A stretch of 41,507 nucleotides of DNA, taken from the NCBI GenBank assembly GCA_002345505.1, contig DDWJ01000010.1:37298-78804 (forward strand), in the 5' to 3' direction. The notes beneath the pieces are model-generated. The model made no database searches. It was not told where the DNA came from and saw nothing but the letters and a program-made list of their open reading frames with translations. Source of the DNA: Caryophanales bacterium UBA2289. GTDB lineage: Bacteria; Bacillota_I; Bacilli_A; Izemoplasmatales; Hujiaoplasmataceae. The translations under genes and the position numbers were made by a program. Positions 31,550-39,788 of this stretch are shown one piece after another. The number at the start of each line of letters is the position of its first letter. Positions within the stretch are counted from its first letter, which is position 1.

Positions 31550-34292
31550 AATAAAAGAATTTACTGAAAAAAACGAATTCCTAAAACTTTTGCCAGAATT
31601 AGAATCTGACAGTTCTAAGTATGTTAAAGTTTTATTTGAATTCGTTAATTTTTTGATACTTTCTAAAGATTATGAAACAATTGTCATGTGTTTAGAATAC
31701 CCTTTGAAAAATGATTTTATTCAAAAAAGAGAAGATCGTCTGGAGATTATTAATAAATTACTAGGAATCCTGTTAAAGATCGAAGATTTTTATAAATTGA
31801 AAAGTGTCTTGGATTTAAGAAAAGATTTAATTGTTAAAGATAATGATTTTCTAATGCAAAAGTTCTATATGGCGGTTTGTTATGAAGGCTTGGATGAGTT
31901 TGATTTAGCTATTGAGACTTTAGTAAGTATTAAAGATAATATATCTAATGCTAATTTGGTTAACAAGTACTTAAAATTATCAATGTTATCATTAAAAGTT
32001 AATGATTTAGAAAAAGCAGAAGAATATTATAATTTAGCTTTATATTTTGATAAGACAAGAAAAAATACGGCTTTTCTATTAGCTGAATGTGATTTATGGA
32101 TAGAAAAGAAGAATTATTTAAAAGCTTTAGAAGTTTATGAAGATTATTATATTAAAACGAAGAATAAGTATCGATATTTAGATAGGTATATCAATATCCA
32201 AATGGCTTTAAATCAAGAAGCTGAAGGTTATAGTTTCTATAAGAAACATTTTGATATAATGACTAAAGTCTTGTCAAAACAATCTAGACTTCAATTCTAT
32301 GAAGCAGCTTTAAAATTGGTTAAGAGATTAGAAAATCGCAGTGAAGAAGCGACTTTAGAAAGTTTAATTAAAGAAATCAAGTCATCTTTAGGCGGTTTTA
32401 CTGATAACAGTTCATTGCTTATTAAGCTTATTGATGAGTTTTATAATATGACCTTCATCCAAAAACGAGATATTATTAGAGCTGTTTTTAAAAGTCTTGA
32501 TGAAGTGAATGTCTTTAGCAAAATGGTTTATGTCCAACTTGACAGTAAGAAAGTATATATCAAGCATTTTAGTAAAGGACTACTACTTGAAAAGGAAATT
32601 GAGTGTTTTGAAAATGATAAATCCGTCTATAAAGAAATAAGCGATTTCAAATTTAATGAAGTCTATGTAAAAGACCAATTAAAGACCTTTTCTAACGATC
32701 CTTATTTAAACGATATGACGCAAAATATCTTTGTAAAAGAGGTTGAAGAATTTTCTTATCTCGTTTTTTACTATGAAGGATTTGAGTATTTTAATACGAA
32801 GAAATTATTTGATTTTATTAGTGTTTTGATTAAAAAATTAATTTTAGATATTAATCGATTTTCTGGTAAAATCAGACTTTTAGATAGTTTGTTAAATGTT
32901 TTAAATCAGGAAAGTTATGGAGTTTTTGCATTAAGAAAAAATAATTTAGAGTTATTAAACCAAGAAGCAAAAGATCTTTTAGGAATTGATAAGGAATATA
33001 TTAGCATTGAAGAGTTTCAAAATCGTTTAGTTAAGAATATCTATGTAGATGAGTTGCTAAAGAAAGATGAAATTGTGCTAAAGATCGATTCTTTTGGTAT
33101 TTCTTTGGTTCGTTTTATCATCTATAGAGATGAATTTGATATCTACTTAGTTGGTAAGAAGGAAGAAATACAGGATAAAAGAAGCAAATATTTAGAATTT
33201 GGTGAGTTAAAAAATAGGGTTGTTAAAGATGACAATTCATTAATATTAATCAACTTAAGAGATTATCATGAGTTGTTTAAGGATTATTCGCTAAGTAGAT
33301 ATAATGATTTGCTTAGTAGGATGTATGAAGTAATTAAACTTAGTTCAAGAAACTATTTTAAAGACGTCTTTATTGAAGGATTAGATAACATTTACTTGTT
33401 AGTTGATACTAAAGACAAGCGAATTATTAGTCGGATTATCGACGAATTATTTAGTGAGTTTAATAAAGATATTGATATTAGAATTTCTTCTGTTAATTTA
33501 AAAAGTGAAATTGATGATGAAGTAATATTAGATCTAAAGTATTTAGTCTCACTAACAGATAAAGAAAGAAAGTACTTAGTTGATAGTAAGGCATTTAGGA
33601 CAAACCGAGAAGTCGCAAGAACGATAAAACTAAATGTTGAGAAGATTCTTAGCGAAGGAAATATTAAACTTAGTTATCAGTTGATTGTCAATTGGCAAAA
33701 TGATAGTTTTAAATATGTTTATGTCGATGTCTTAAATCGTGTCCTTCTAGGTAATAAGCCATCCTTAAAAAGAGTTATCGAAGCTAATAATTTAACGAAT
33801 GAATGGGATAATTTAATGGTTGGTCAATTAGTTAAGGACGTTCGTTTAGCGCAAACAAGTGCTAAGTTTGTTATTGAGGTTAGTTTAAAGACTTTAATTG
33901 ATAAGGATGAACTTGCTAAATTAAAGAAAAAATTAGCTGTGAAAGCTTTTAGTAATTCAGAAATTTATTATCTAATTGATTTTGAGGAATATTTGAAGTT
34001 AAAGCCGACTTTAAATTTCGAGCAAATCATTTTTAGGAATGTTTTAAAAGCGGTAAAATTAAGTGAGATTGACGTATTAAAAAGAATTAAGCATATGATT
34101 ATCACTGATGAAGAAATTAATCAAGAAGCGGGTAGTTTGTTATTAAAAATAGTTAAAGAAAATTTAACTGAGGTTATCTATGATCATCAAAAAAGTGACT
34201 TATTAAAGAGTTTTTTAGTTAATAATAAATTAGAACTAGTAATGGGTGAAGGCTTTGCTAGGGTTGATCAGTTAAAGAATATTAGAAAATAG
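31509..34292 (+). CDS. TPR + GAF-like + PAS-like + degenerate GGDEF + degenerate EAL protein
   Basis: A 927-residue cytoplasmic protein without membrane helices. Residues 1-280 are TPR-like helical pairs (KFYMAVCYEGLDEFDLAIETL, LEKAEEYYNLAL, YLKALEVYEDYY). About 300-455 looks GAF-like, 456-565 PAS-like (LNQESYGVFALRKNNLELLN). About 575-670 has the strand-helix pattern of GGDEF domains, with GLDNI at 624-628 in the signature place. About 690-860 resembles EAL: YQLIVNW at 723-729 for YQPIV, and DVL at 740-742 with R744 for EAL-x-R. Catalytic signatures are lost in both, so it is more likely a c-di-GMP or nucleotide sensor, or a relic, than an enzyme. It overlaps the preceding gene by 41 bases. 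The start is uncertain: ATG 31509 lacks a ribosome site and ATG 31527 has AAGGAA directly before it. Domain calls are from pattern reading only. Confidence 0.6.
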   Translation: MKRSKEMTLENLDKIKEFTEKNEFLKLLPELESDSSKYVKVLFEFVNFLILSKDYETIVMCLEYPLKNDFIQKREDRLEIINKLLGILLKIEDFYKLKSVLDLRKDLIVKDNDFLMQKFYMAVCYEGLDEFDLAIETLVSIKDNISNANLVNKYLKLSMLSLKVNDLEKAEEYYNLALYFDKTRKNTAFLLAECDLWIEKKNYLKALEVYEDYYIKTKNKYRYLDRYINIQMALNQEAEGYSFYKKHFDIMTKVLSKQSRLQFYEAALKLVKRLENRSEEATLESLIKEIKSSLGGFTDNSSLLIKLIDEFYNMTFIQKRDIIRAVFKSLDEVNVFSKMVYVQLDSKKVYIKHFSKGLLLEKEIECFENDKSVYKEISDFKFNEVYVKDQLKTFSNDPYLNDMTQNIFVKEVEEFSYLVFYYEGFEYFNTKKLFDFISVLIKKLILDINRFSGKIRLLDSLLNVLNQESYGVFALRKNNLELLNQEAKDLLGIDKEYISIEEFQNRLVKNIYVDELLKKDEIVLKIDSFGISLVRFIIYRDEFDIYLVGKKEEIQDKRSKYLEFGELKNRVVKDDNSLILINLRDYHELFKDYSLSRYNDLLSRMYEVIKLSSRNYFKDVFIEGLDNIYLLVDTKDKRIISRIIDELFSEFNKDIDIRISSVNLKSEIDDEVILDLKYLVSLTDKERKYLVDSKAFRTNREVARTIKLNVEKILSEGNIKLSYQLIVNWQNDSFKYVYVDVLNRVLLGNKPSLKRVIEANNLTNEWDNLMVGQLVKDVRLAQTSAKFVIEVSLKTLIDKDELAKLKKKLAVKAFSNSEIYYLIDFEEYLKLKPTLNFEQIIFRNVLKAVKLSEIDVLKRIKHMIITDEEINQEAGSLLLKIVKENLTEVIYDHQKSDLLKSFLVNNKLELVMGEGFARVDQLKNIRK

Positions 34293-34301
34293 AGGATTTA
34301 T

Positions 34302-35987
34302 ATGGAAAAGAAATGGTGGATGACCACTAATATCTATCAGATATACTTAAGAAGTTTCTATGATGGCAATAATGACGGCATCGGCGACTTGTTAGGAGTA
34401 ATGGATAAATTAGAATACTTAAAAGATTTAGGGATTGAAACGATATGGATTTCTCCACATTATGATTCACCGATGGATGATAATGGTTATGATGTAAGAG
34501 ATTTTTATCAAGTAAGTAATGATTATGGAGATATATCTACATTTAAAAAATTGATTGAAAAGGCTAGAAATTTAGATATGAAGGTCTTAATCGATTTGGT
34601 TTTAAACCATACGTCTGATGAGCATGAGTGGTTTAAAATAGCTTGTGATAAATTTCATCCATTGTATGAGAAATATCATGATTATTATATTTGGCATCCT
34701 GGTATAATTAACGAATCAGGAATAAAAGAAAGACCGACAAAATGGGTTAGTTGGTTTGGTGGTCCGACTTGGGATTATGTAGATTCAGTTGATGAGTATT
34801 ATTTGCATATCTTTTCAAAAAAGATGCCTGATTTAAACTGGCGTAATCAGGATATGAAGAATGATTTAAAGAAAGTTATAAAGTATTGGATTGATTTAGG
34901 CGTGGATGGTTTTAGGGTTGATGCGGCTAATCATTTAGAAAAGAACTGGGATTTTCCTGATGGCGTTCCTGGGTATGAAAATTTCTCGTCTTTACCGAAA
35001 CATCATGAATATATTAAGGAGTTAGCGATTGAATTGTTTGAACCATATAATCTTTTAACTTTAGGTGAAAGCGGTGGAGCTTCTAAAGAAGAGGTTAGAA
35101 AATATGTTGGATTTAATTCGCATGAGTTTAATTTGTTAATTCACTTTGGTCATTGTTGGGCTGATACCGGTTATACAAATGATCGAGTAGTTGGAAAATG
35201 GTCTAAGAGTGAGTTAAGAGTAAATGATATTAAGAGAAGTTATGCTCATCAATATGATGTAGTTGGGGATCAAGGTTTTAACTTGATCTATTGGCACAAT
35301 CATGATCAACCGCGAGTAGTATCTCATTATGGAAATACGGAAAAATATCATAAAGAATCTGCGAAAATGCTGGCGATTACCTTATATTTTATGCCGGGAA
35401 CAGCGATTGTTTATCAGGGTGAAGAAATTGGTATGACCAATGTTTTATATGAATCGATTGAAGATTTTAGAGATGTTGAGGTCTTTACCGAATACCGCAA
35501 TATGTTAAATAATGGTGCTTCACCAAAAGAGGCTTTAAAGGCAATTGTCGATAGATCAAGAGATAATGCGCGAACGCCAATGCAATGGGATGATTCTTTA
35601 AACGGTGGCTTTTCTCAGGTTTCGCCTTGGATAAATACTAATTATAACTACCGAGAAATCAATGTTGAGTTGCAAGCTCAAGATCAAGATTCAATTTTAA
35701 ATACTTACCGGTATATCTTAAATTTAAGAATAAGCGATAGTGAAAACATTATTTTTGGTGAAATTGAATTTTTGAATATCGATGACAATGAAAGTTATTG
35801 CTATCTCAATGTTGGCAAAACAAGTGATTACTTAGTTGTGGCTAACTTTAGAGACTATGATATTGAGGTAAAGTTAGATTTGGATTTAAAAGGTTTTGAA
35901 TATTTTTATGGTGATTTGGTGGATTTAAGTAATAAAATGAAACTTTTACCGTATCAAGCGATAGTTTATAAAAGAAAAAAGGCATAG
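34302..35987 (+). CDS. GH13 alpha-glucosidase (oligo-1,6-glucosidase type)
   Basis: A 561-residue cytoplasmic retaining glycosidase of family GH13. The start KWWMTTNIYQIYLRSF with DGIGDLLGV is typical of the oligo-1,6-glucosidase/maltase group. Catalytic residues are nucleophile D207 (GFRVDAANH), acid/base E256 (LTLGES) and D335 (NHDQPR); the loop RDNARTPMQWD is present. The residue after the nucleophile, which separates alpha-1,6 (Val) from alpha-1,4 (Thr) enzymes in Bacillus, is Ala208, so specificity is open; trehalose-6-phosphate hydrolase is another option. No signal peptide. GAGGA precedes the ATG. No sugar transporter or regulator is adjacent; it follows the GGDEF-EAL-like gene by 9 bases. 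Confidence 0.9.
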   Translation: MEKKWWMTTNIYQIYLRSFYDGNNDGIGDLLGVMDKLEYLKDLGIETIWISPHYDSPMDDNGYDVRDFYQVSNDYGDISTFKKLIEKARNLDMKVLIDLVLNHTSDEHEWFKIACDKFHPLYEKYHDYYIWHPGIINESGIKERPTKWVSWFGGPTWDYVDSVDEYYLHIFSKKMPDLNWRNQDMKNDLKKVIKYWIDLGVDGFRVDAANHLEKNWDFPDGVPGYENFSSLPKHHEYIKELAIELFEPYNLLTLGESGGASKEEVRKYVGFNSHEFNLLIHFGHCWADTGYTNDRVVGKWSKSELRVNDIKRSYAHQYDVVGDQGFNLIYWHNHDQPRVVSHYGNTEKYHKESAKMLAITLYFMPGTAIVYQGEEIGMTNVLYESIEDFRDVEVFTEYRNMLNNGASPKEALKAIVDRSRDNARTPMQWDDSLNGGFSQVSPWINTNYNYREINVELQAQDQDSILNTYRYILNLRISDSENIIFGEIEFLNIDDNESYCYLNVGKTSDYLVVANFRDYDIEVKLDLDLKGFEYFYGDLVDLSNKMKLLPYQAIVYKRKKA

Positions 35988-36004
35988 TTTTACTATGTCT
36001 TTTC
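35977..36004 (+). terminator. Intrinsic terminator of the GH13 gene
   Basis: AAAAGGCATAG (35977-35987) pairs with CTATGTCTTTT (35993-36003), one G-T pair, 5-base loop. It includes the stop codon; the paired T-run serves as tail. Confidence 0.65.
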
Positions 36005-36042
36005 ATTAGGGGATTTAATGGCTTTTTATTTTTTAGAGAATA

Positions 36043-36051
36043 TGATAAAAT
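36043..36051 (+). promoter_or_regulatory. Possible extended -10 promoter for nusB
   Basis: TGATAAAAT (36043-36051), an extended -10 with one mismatch, about 24 bases before the nusB start region; no clear -35. Confidence 0.4.
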
Positions 36052-36074
36052 ACTTATTGGAAATTAGGTGCTAA

Positions 36075-36461
36075 ATGATGATGAAAAGAAGAGAGTTCAG
36101 AGAGACAATTGTTAAGTTAATCTATCAAGATATTTTAGGCGGTGAATACTGCCTTCTTGATTATGATGAGGAGGTCAATTTAACAATTAAGCGAGTTCAA
36201 GAAAATTATGAAAGATTAGACGCTATTTTAGAAAAAAACCTTTCAGGATGGACGATTGACAGGCTTAATTACGTTGACCTAGCAATTATTAGATATGCTA
36301 CTTTTGAAATGATTGAAAGTGATACTCCAATGAGGATAATCATTAATGAAGCTTTGGAAATCACAAAGAAGTATTCTAATTTAGATGATGATCAAGAAAA
36401 GAAGTTTAACAATCGTGTTTTACAAAACATAAAGGAATATTTGGAAAAGGCAAATGGTTAG
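36075..36461 (+). CDS. nusB: Transcription antitermination factor NusB
   Basis: An all-helical RNA-binding factor that joins NusE (S10) at boxA to prevent early termination in rRNA operons. The 128-residue protein starts RREFRETIVKLIYQDIL and contains the family motifs RLNYVDLAIIRYATFEM and INEALEITKKYS. Three ATG in a row (36075, 36078, 36081) are possible starts; AGGTG at 36066-36070 fits 36078 or 36081 best. Its 3' end overlaps xseA by 8 bases, so it leads the nusB-xseA-xseB-dxs-recN unit, as in Bacillus. Confidence 0.92.
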   Translation: MMMKRREFRETIVKLIYQDILGGEYCLLDYDEEVNLTIKRVQENYERLDAILEKNLSGWTIDRLNYVDLAIIRYATFEMIESDTPMRIIINEALEITKKYSNLDDDQEKKFNNRVLQNIKEYLEKANG

Positions 36462-37728
36462 ACAGTATTTAACAGTTTCGGCATTAAATCGTTACTTAAA
36501 ATATAAACTTGATAATGACTCTGAACTACAAAACATTCTTTTAAAAGCTGAAATTTCCAATTTTAAGCGACATTCAAGAGGACACTTGTATTTATCTTTA
36601 AAAGACGATAATTCGTCTATAAGCGCAATTATGTTTGTTTCAAATACAGCTAGATTGAACTTTAATCCAAAAGATGGCGATAAGGTTATTGTTGAAGGGT
36701 ATATTTCCGTTTATGAGGCTTATGGAACTTATCAAATCTATATTCAAAAAATGGATTTAGATGGAGTAGGTGATTTGTATTTAGCCTATGAAAGATTAAA
36801 AGAAGATTTAGCGAAAAAGGGTTATTTTAAAGAAGAACATAAAAAAACATTACCGAAATTTCCTAAGACTGTAGGGGTTATCACTTCACCAACAGGGGCA
36901 GCAGTTAGAGATATTATCAATGTCATTGGCAGTCGTTTTCCGCTTACTAAAATCATTGTTTATCCCGCTCTTGTGCAAGGAGTAAATGCTAAAGATTCGA
37001 TTGTTGAACAAATTGAAAAAGCTAATAACCAAGGTCTCGTTGACGTTTTGATTGTCGGGAGAGGCGGTGGTTCAATAGAGGATTTATGGGCGTTTAATGA
37101 AGAAGTAGTGGCTGAAGCAATCTATAACTCAAAAATTCCTGTGATTAGTGCAGTAGGTCATGAAACTGATTTTACAATCGCTGATTTTGTGGCTGATGTT
37201 AGAGCTTCAACGCCATCACACGCGGCTGAGATAGCAGTTAAAAATTATCGTGATGTTTTATTGGATATTGAAAGTTATCAGCTTAGGATGAAGAATTCTT
37301 TAGGTAATCTTTATAATAATTCATTAAAGCATTATACAACTATTATCAACCGCAATGTCTTAAAGAATCCCAGAAGGCTTATTGAGGCTAAAGAACTTTA
37401 TTTCAGCAATCTTTATGACCGCTTAGTAAAGGTGAGTCCGGTTAATGTTATTAATAACCGTAAAGAAAGAATTTTAAATCTTGAAAAACAATTAAAATCA
37501 GATTATAGATATCAGTTAAATCAGATTCAATCCGATTACAATCATTTACTAGAAAAGTTAGAACTTGTGAATCCGCTAAATATCATGAAAAAAGGCTTTG
37601 CGATTGTGAAACAGGATGATTTAATTAAAAAGCATATTAGTGAGATTGATAAGTTTAAACATTTGAAAATCGAAATGAGTGGCGGCGAAATAACTGCTAT
37701 AATTAAGGATATGAGGGGTAAAGAGTAA
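36454..37728 (+). CDS. xseA: Exodeoxyribonuclease VII large subunit
   Basis: Catalytic subunit of the single-strand exonuclease ExoVII, 424 aa. The N-terminal OB fold (about 1-100, YLTVSALNRYLKYKLD start) is followed by the catalytic core with GVITSPTGAAVRDI, VGRGGGSIEDLWAFN, SAVGHETDFTIADFVAD and RASTPSHAAE, the last four being the family's signature. The C-terminal coiled coil is shorter than average. The start overlaps the nusB end, with GGAAAAGG as ribosome site, and the stop overlaps the xseB start (TAATG), which favours balanced production of the two subunits. Confidence 0.96.
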   Translation: MVRQYLTVSALNRYLKYKLDNDSELQNILLKAEISNFKRHSRGHLYLSLKDDNSSISAIMFVSNTARLNFNPKDGDKVIVEGYISVYEAYGTYQIYIQKMDLDGVGDLYLAYERLKEDLAKKGYFKEEHKKTLPKFPKTVGVITSPTGAAVRDIINVIGSRFPLTKIIVYPALVQGVNAKDSIVEQIEKANNQGLVDVLIVGRGGGSIEDLWAFNEEVVAEAIYNSKIPVISAVGHETDFTIADFVADVRASTPSHAAEIAVKNYRDVLLDIESYQLRMKNSLGNLYNNSLKHYTTIINRNVLKNPRRLIEAKELYFSNLYDRLVKVSPVNVINNRKERILNLEKQLKSDYRYQLNQIQSDYNHLLEKLELVNPLNIMKKGFAIVKQDDLIKKHISEIDKFKHLKIEMSGGEITAIIKDMRGKE

Positions 37729-37943
37729 TGGAAAAGATCAGTTTTGAAGAAAATTTAAATAAACTTGAGGAACTAGTAAAAAAGTTAGAATCAGGTGATA
37801 ATAGTTTAGATGAAGCCGTTAAGTTATATCAAGAAGGTATCGCTTTGGCGAAAGTCTGTCATGAAGAGTTAAAGCAAGCAGAAGAGGTTATTGTTAAATT
37901 AATGGATTCTAACGACTTGGTTGACTTTAATAAGGAAAAATAA
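37728..37943 (+). CDS. xseB: Exodeoxyribonuclease VII small subunit
   Basis: A 71-residue helical hairpin that binds the XseA coiled coil. The diagnostic sequence SFEENLNKLEELVKKLESGDNSLDEAVKLYQEG is family-typical, shown here only as spaced motifs F-E, L-E-x-L-V-x-x-L-E-x-G and L-x-E-x-x-x-L-Y-x-x-G. The C-terminal tail is short. GAGGGGT lies before the ATG, which overlaps the xseA stop. The ispA gene that often follows in Bacillus is missing; dxs begins one base after its stop. Confidence 0.93.
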   Translation: MEKISFEENLNKLEELVKKLESGDNSLDEAVKLYQEGIALAKVCHEELKQAEEVIVKLMDSNDLVDFNKEK

Positions 37944-37944
37944 G

Positions 37945-39780
37945 ATGGATTTAAAGAAGATTCAAGATCCGCAATTTTTAAAGGCTTTATCAATTGAAGA
38001 GTTACAAAATTTAGCGAATGATATTCGCTTATTTTTGATTGATAGTCTTTCAAAAACTGGTGGGCATCTTTCTTCTAATTTAGGAGTTGTGGAACTTACT
38101 ATTGCTTTGCATTATGTTTTTAATTCGCCGGAAGATAAGATTATCTTTGATGTTGGCCATCAAGCTTATGTACATAAAATCTTAACCGGTAGAGCTAAAG
38201 ACTTTGATCGATTAAGAATGTTTGAAGGGTTAAGCGGTTATCAAAAACGTAACGAATCAATTCATGACGTTTGGGAAGCCGGCCATTCTTCAACCGCTAT
38301 CGCTGCGGTTGCTGGTTTTGAAGTTGCTAAAGAAATTAATCATAATAAGGGAAAGAATATCGCTGTTGTTGGCGATGGCTCACTTAATAGCGGTTTAAGT
38401 TTTGAAGCACTTAATTTTCTAGGTCATAAGGGCAATGTAGCACCGATAATCATTCTAAATGATAATGAGATGAGTATCTCGAAGAATGTCGGTAGACTTT
38501 CAAAGTTATTGAATAAGACTAGAGCTGGTAAGTTTTATAATTACGCAGCAAAGACAAAGCGAAAATTACCGAAGTTTATTTACCGGATGAAGGTAAGACT
38601 TGCGAATATGATTCGAGGTTTCGCCAATAATTTAACAATTTTTGATGAATTTGGTTTCTCATATTATGGACCGATTGATGGCCATGATATTAAAGATTTA
38701 ATTAAGTTTTTAAAACACATTAAGCATAAGAATAAACCGGTAGTACTTCATGTAATCACTAAAAAGGGTAAAGGGTATTTACCCGCTGAAAACGACACTG
38801 TTGGATTATGGCATGGAGTTGGTAAATTTGATAAAGAAACCGGAGAATTTATCAATAAAAATAAAGAAAATTTTATTACTTGGAGTAATATCTTTAGTAA
38901 TTACATAATTGATTACGCTAAGGATAAAGATAATTTTAAGGTTGTAATACCAGCGATGATTACCGGATCAGGTTTGATTGAATTTGAAAAGATGTATCCG
39001 GAGAAAATAATCGATGTTGGTATTTGCGAAAGTTTTGCGGTTTGTTTTTCTAGTGCGTTAGCTTTGAATAATGTGAAGATTTATTTACCGATATACTCTT
39101 CGTTCTTACAAAGAGCCTATGATCAAGTACTTCATGATTTAGCAAGACATGAAGCTCATATTGTGATTGGAATTGACCGGGCTGGAGTAGTAGGCGCTGA
39201 TGGCGAAACTCATCAAGGAATCTATGATATCGCGTATTTAAAGCATATTCCAAACATTGAAATCGTTCAACCTTCTAATGCAGTTGAGGCGCATAGCTTA
39301 CTAAATTATGCTTTCGATAAAGCATCAAAATCAGTCGCGATTAGGTATTCCAGAAACTCTGTTCAAAAATACTTAAATGAAGAATTAGAAGTTATTGATA
39401 AACCTTCATGGGTAATGGTTGATAACTTGGGCAAAAGTAATTTGGTTTGTTACGGAGATAATTTCACAAGGATGAATGAATTTATTAGTGAGAATAAACT
39501 ACCGATCAATGTTATTAACGCCAGGTTTATTAAACCGATGGATTTAAAGATGCTTGATGAATTGTTAAAGAGTGAACTTGATTTATATGTTTTAGAAGAT
39601 GTAACCAAAATCAGTGGTTTAGGTTCGTCAATTTTAGAATATATGAGCGATAAAGAGTATTTAAAAAAGATAACGATTTTTGGTTTACCTGATGAGTTTA
39701 TTCTCCAGGGAACACAAGCTGAGATTTATAAGTTGTATGGATTAGACACCGAAACATTAATTAAACGAATTATGAAATAG
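37945..39780 (+). CDS. dxs: 1-deoxy-D-xylulose-5-phosphate synthase, divergent
   Basis: The thiamine diphosphate enzyme that joins pyruvate and glyceraldehyde 3-phosphate at the head of the MEP isoprenoid pathway, 611 aa. Recognisable motifs: GHLSSNLGVVELT, DVGHQAYVHKILTG, GDGSLNSGLSFEALN (family GDGALTGGMA), NDNEMSIS, YYGPIDGHD, SSFLQRAYDQ and DRAGVVGADGETHQG. The conserved Glu of the GIAEQHAV motif is kept at E362, but Q-H is S363-F364; the usual RYPRG is RYSRN at 467-471, with both Arg kept. I start at ATG 37945 (AAGGA at 37931-37935), not TTG 37921 inside xseB. Pyruvate dehydrogenase or transketolase are unlikely given the full-length fit. Confidence 0.88.
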   Translation: MDLKKIQDPQFLKALSIEELQNLANDIRLFLIDSLSKTGGHLSSNLGVVELTIALHYVFNSPEDKIIFDVGHQAYVHKILTGRAKDFDRLRMFEGLSGYQKRNESIHDVWEAGHSSTAIAAVAGFEVAKEINHNKGKNIAVVGDGSLNSGLSFEALNFLGHKGNVAPIIILNDNEMSISKNVGRLSKLLNKTRAGKFYNYAAKTKRKLPKFIYRMKVRLANMIRGFANNLTIFDEFGFSYYGPIDGHDIKDLIKFLKHIKHKNKPVVLHVITKKGKGYLPAENDTVGLWHGVGKFDKETGEFINKNKENFITWSNIFSNYIIDYAKDKDNFKVVIPAMITGSGLIEFEKMYPEKIIDVGICESFAVCFSSALALNNVKIYLPIYSSFLQRAYDQVLHDLARHEAHIVIGIDRAGVVGADGETHQGIYDIAYLKHIPNIEIVQPSNAVEAHSLLNYAFDKASKSVAIRYSRNSVQKYLNEELEVIDKPSWVMVDNLGKSNLVCYGDNFTRMNEFISENKLPINVINARFIKPMDLKMLDELLKSELDLYVLEDVTKISGLGSSILEYMSDKEYLKKITIFGLPDEFILQGTQAEIYKLYGLDTETLIKRIMK

Positions 39781-39788
39781 GAGAAATT

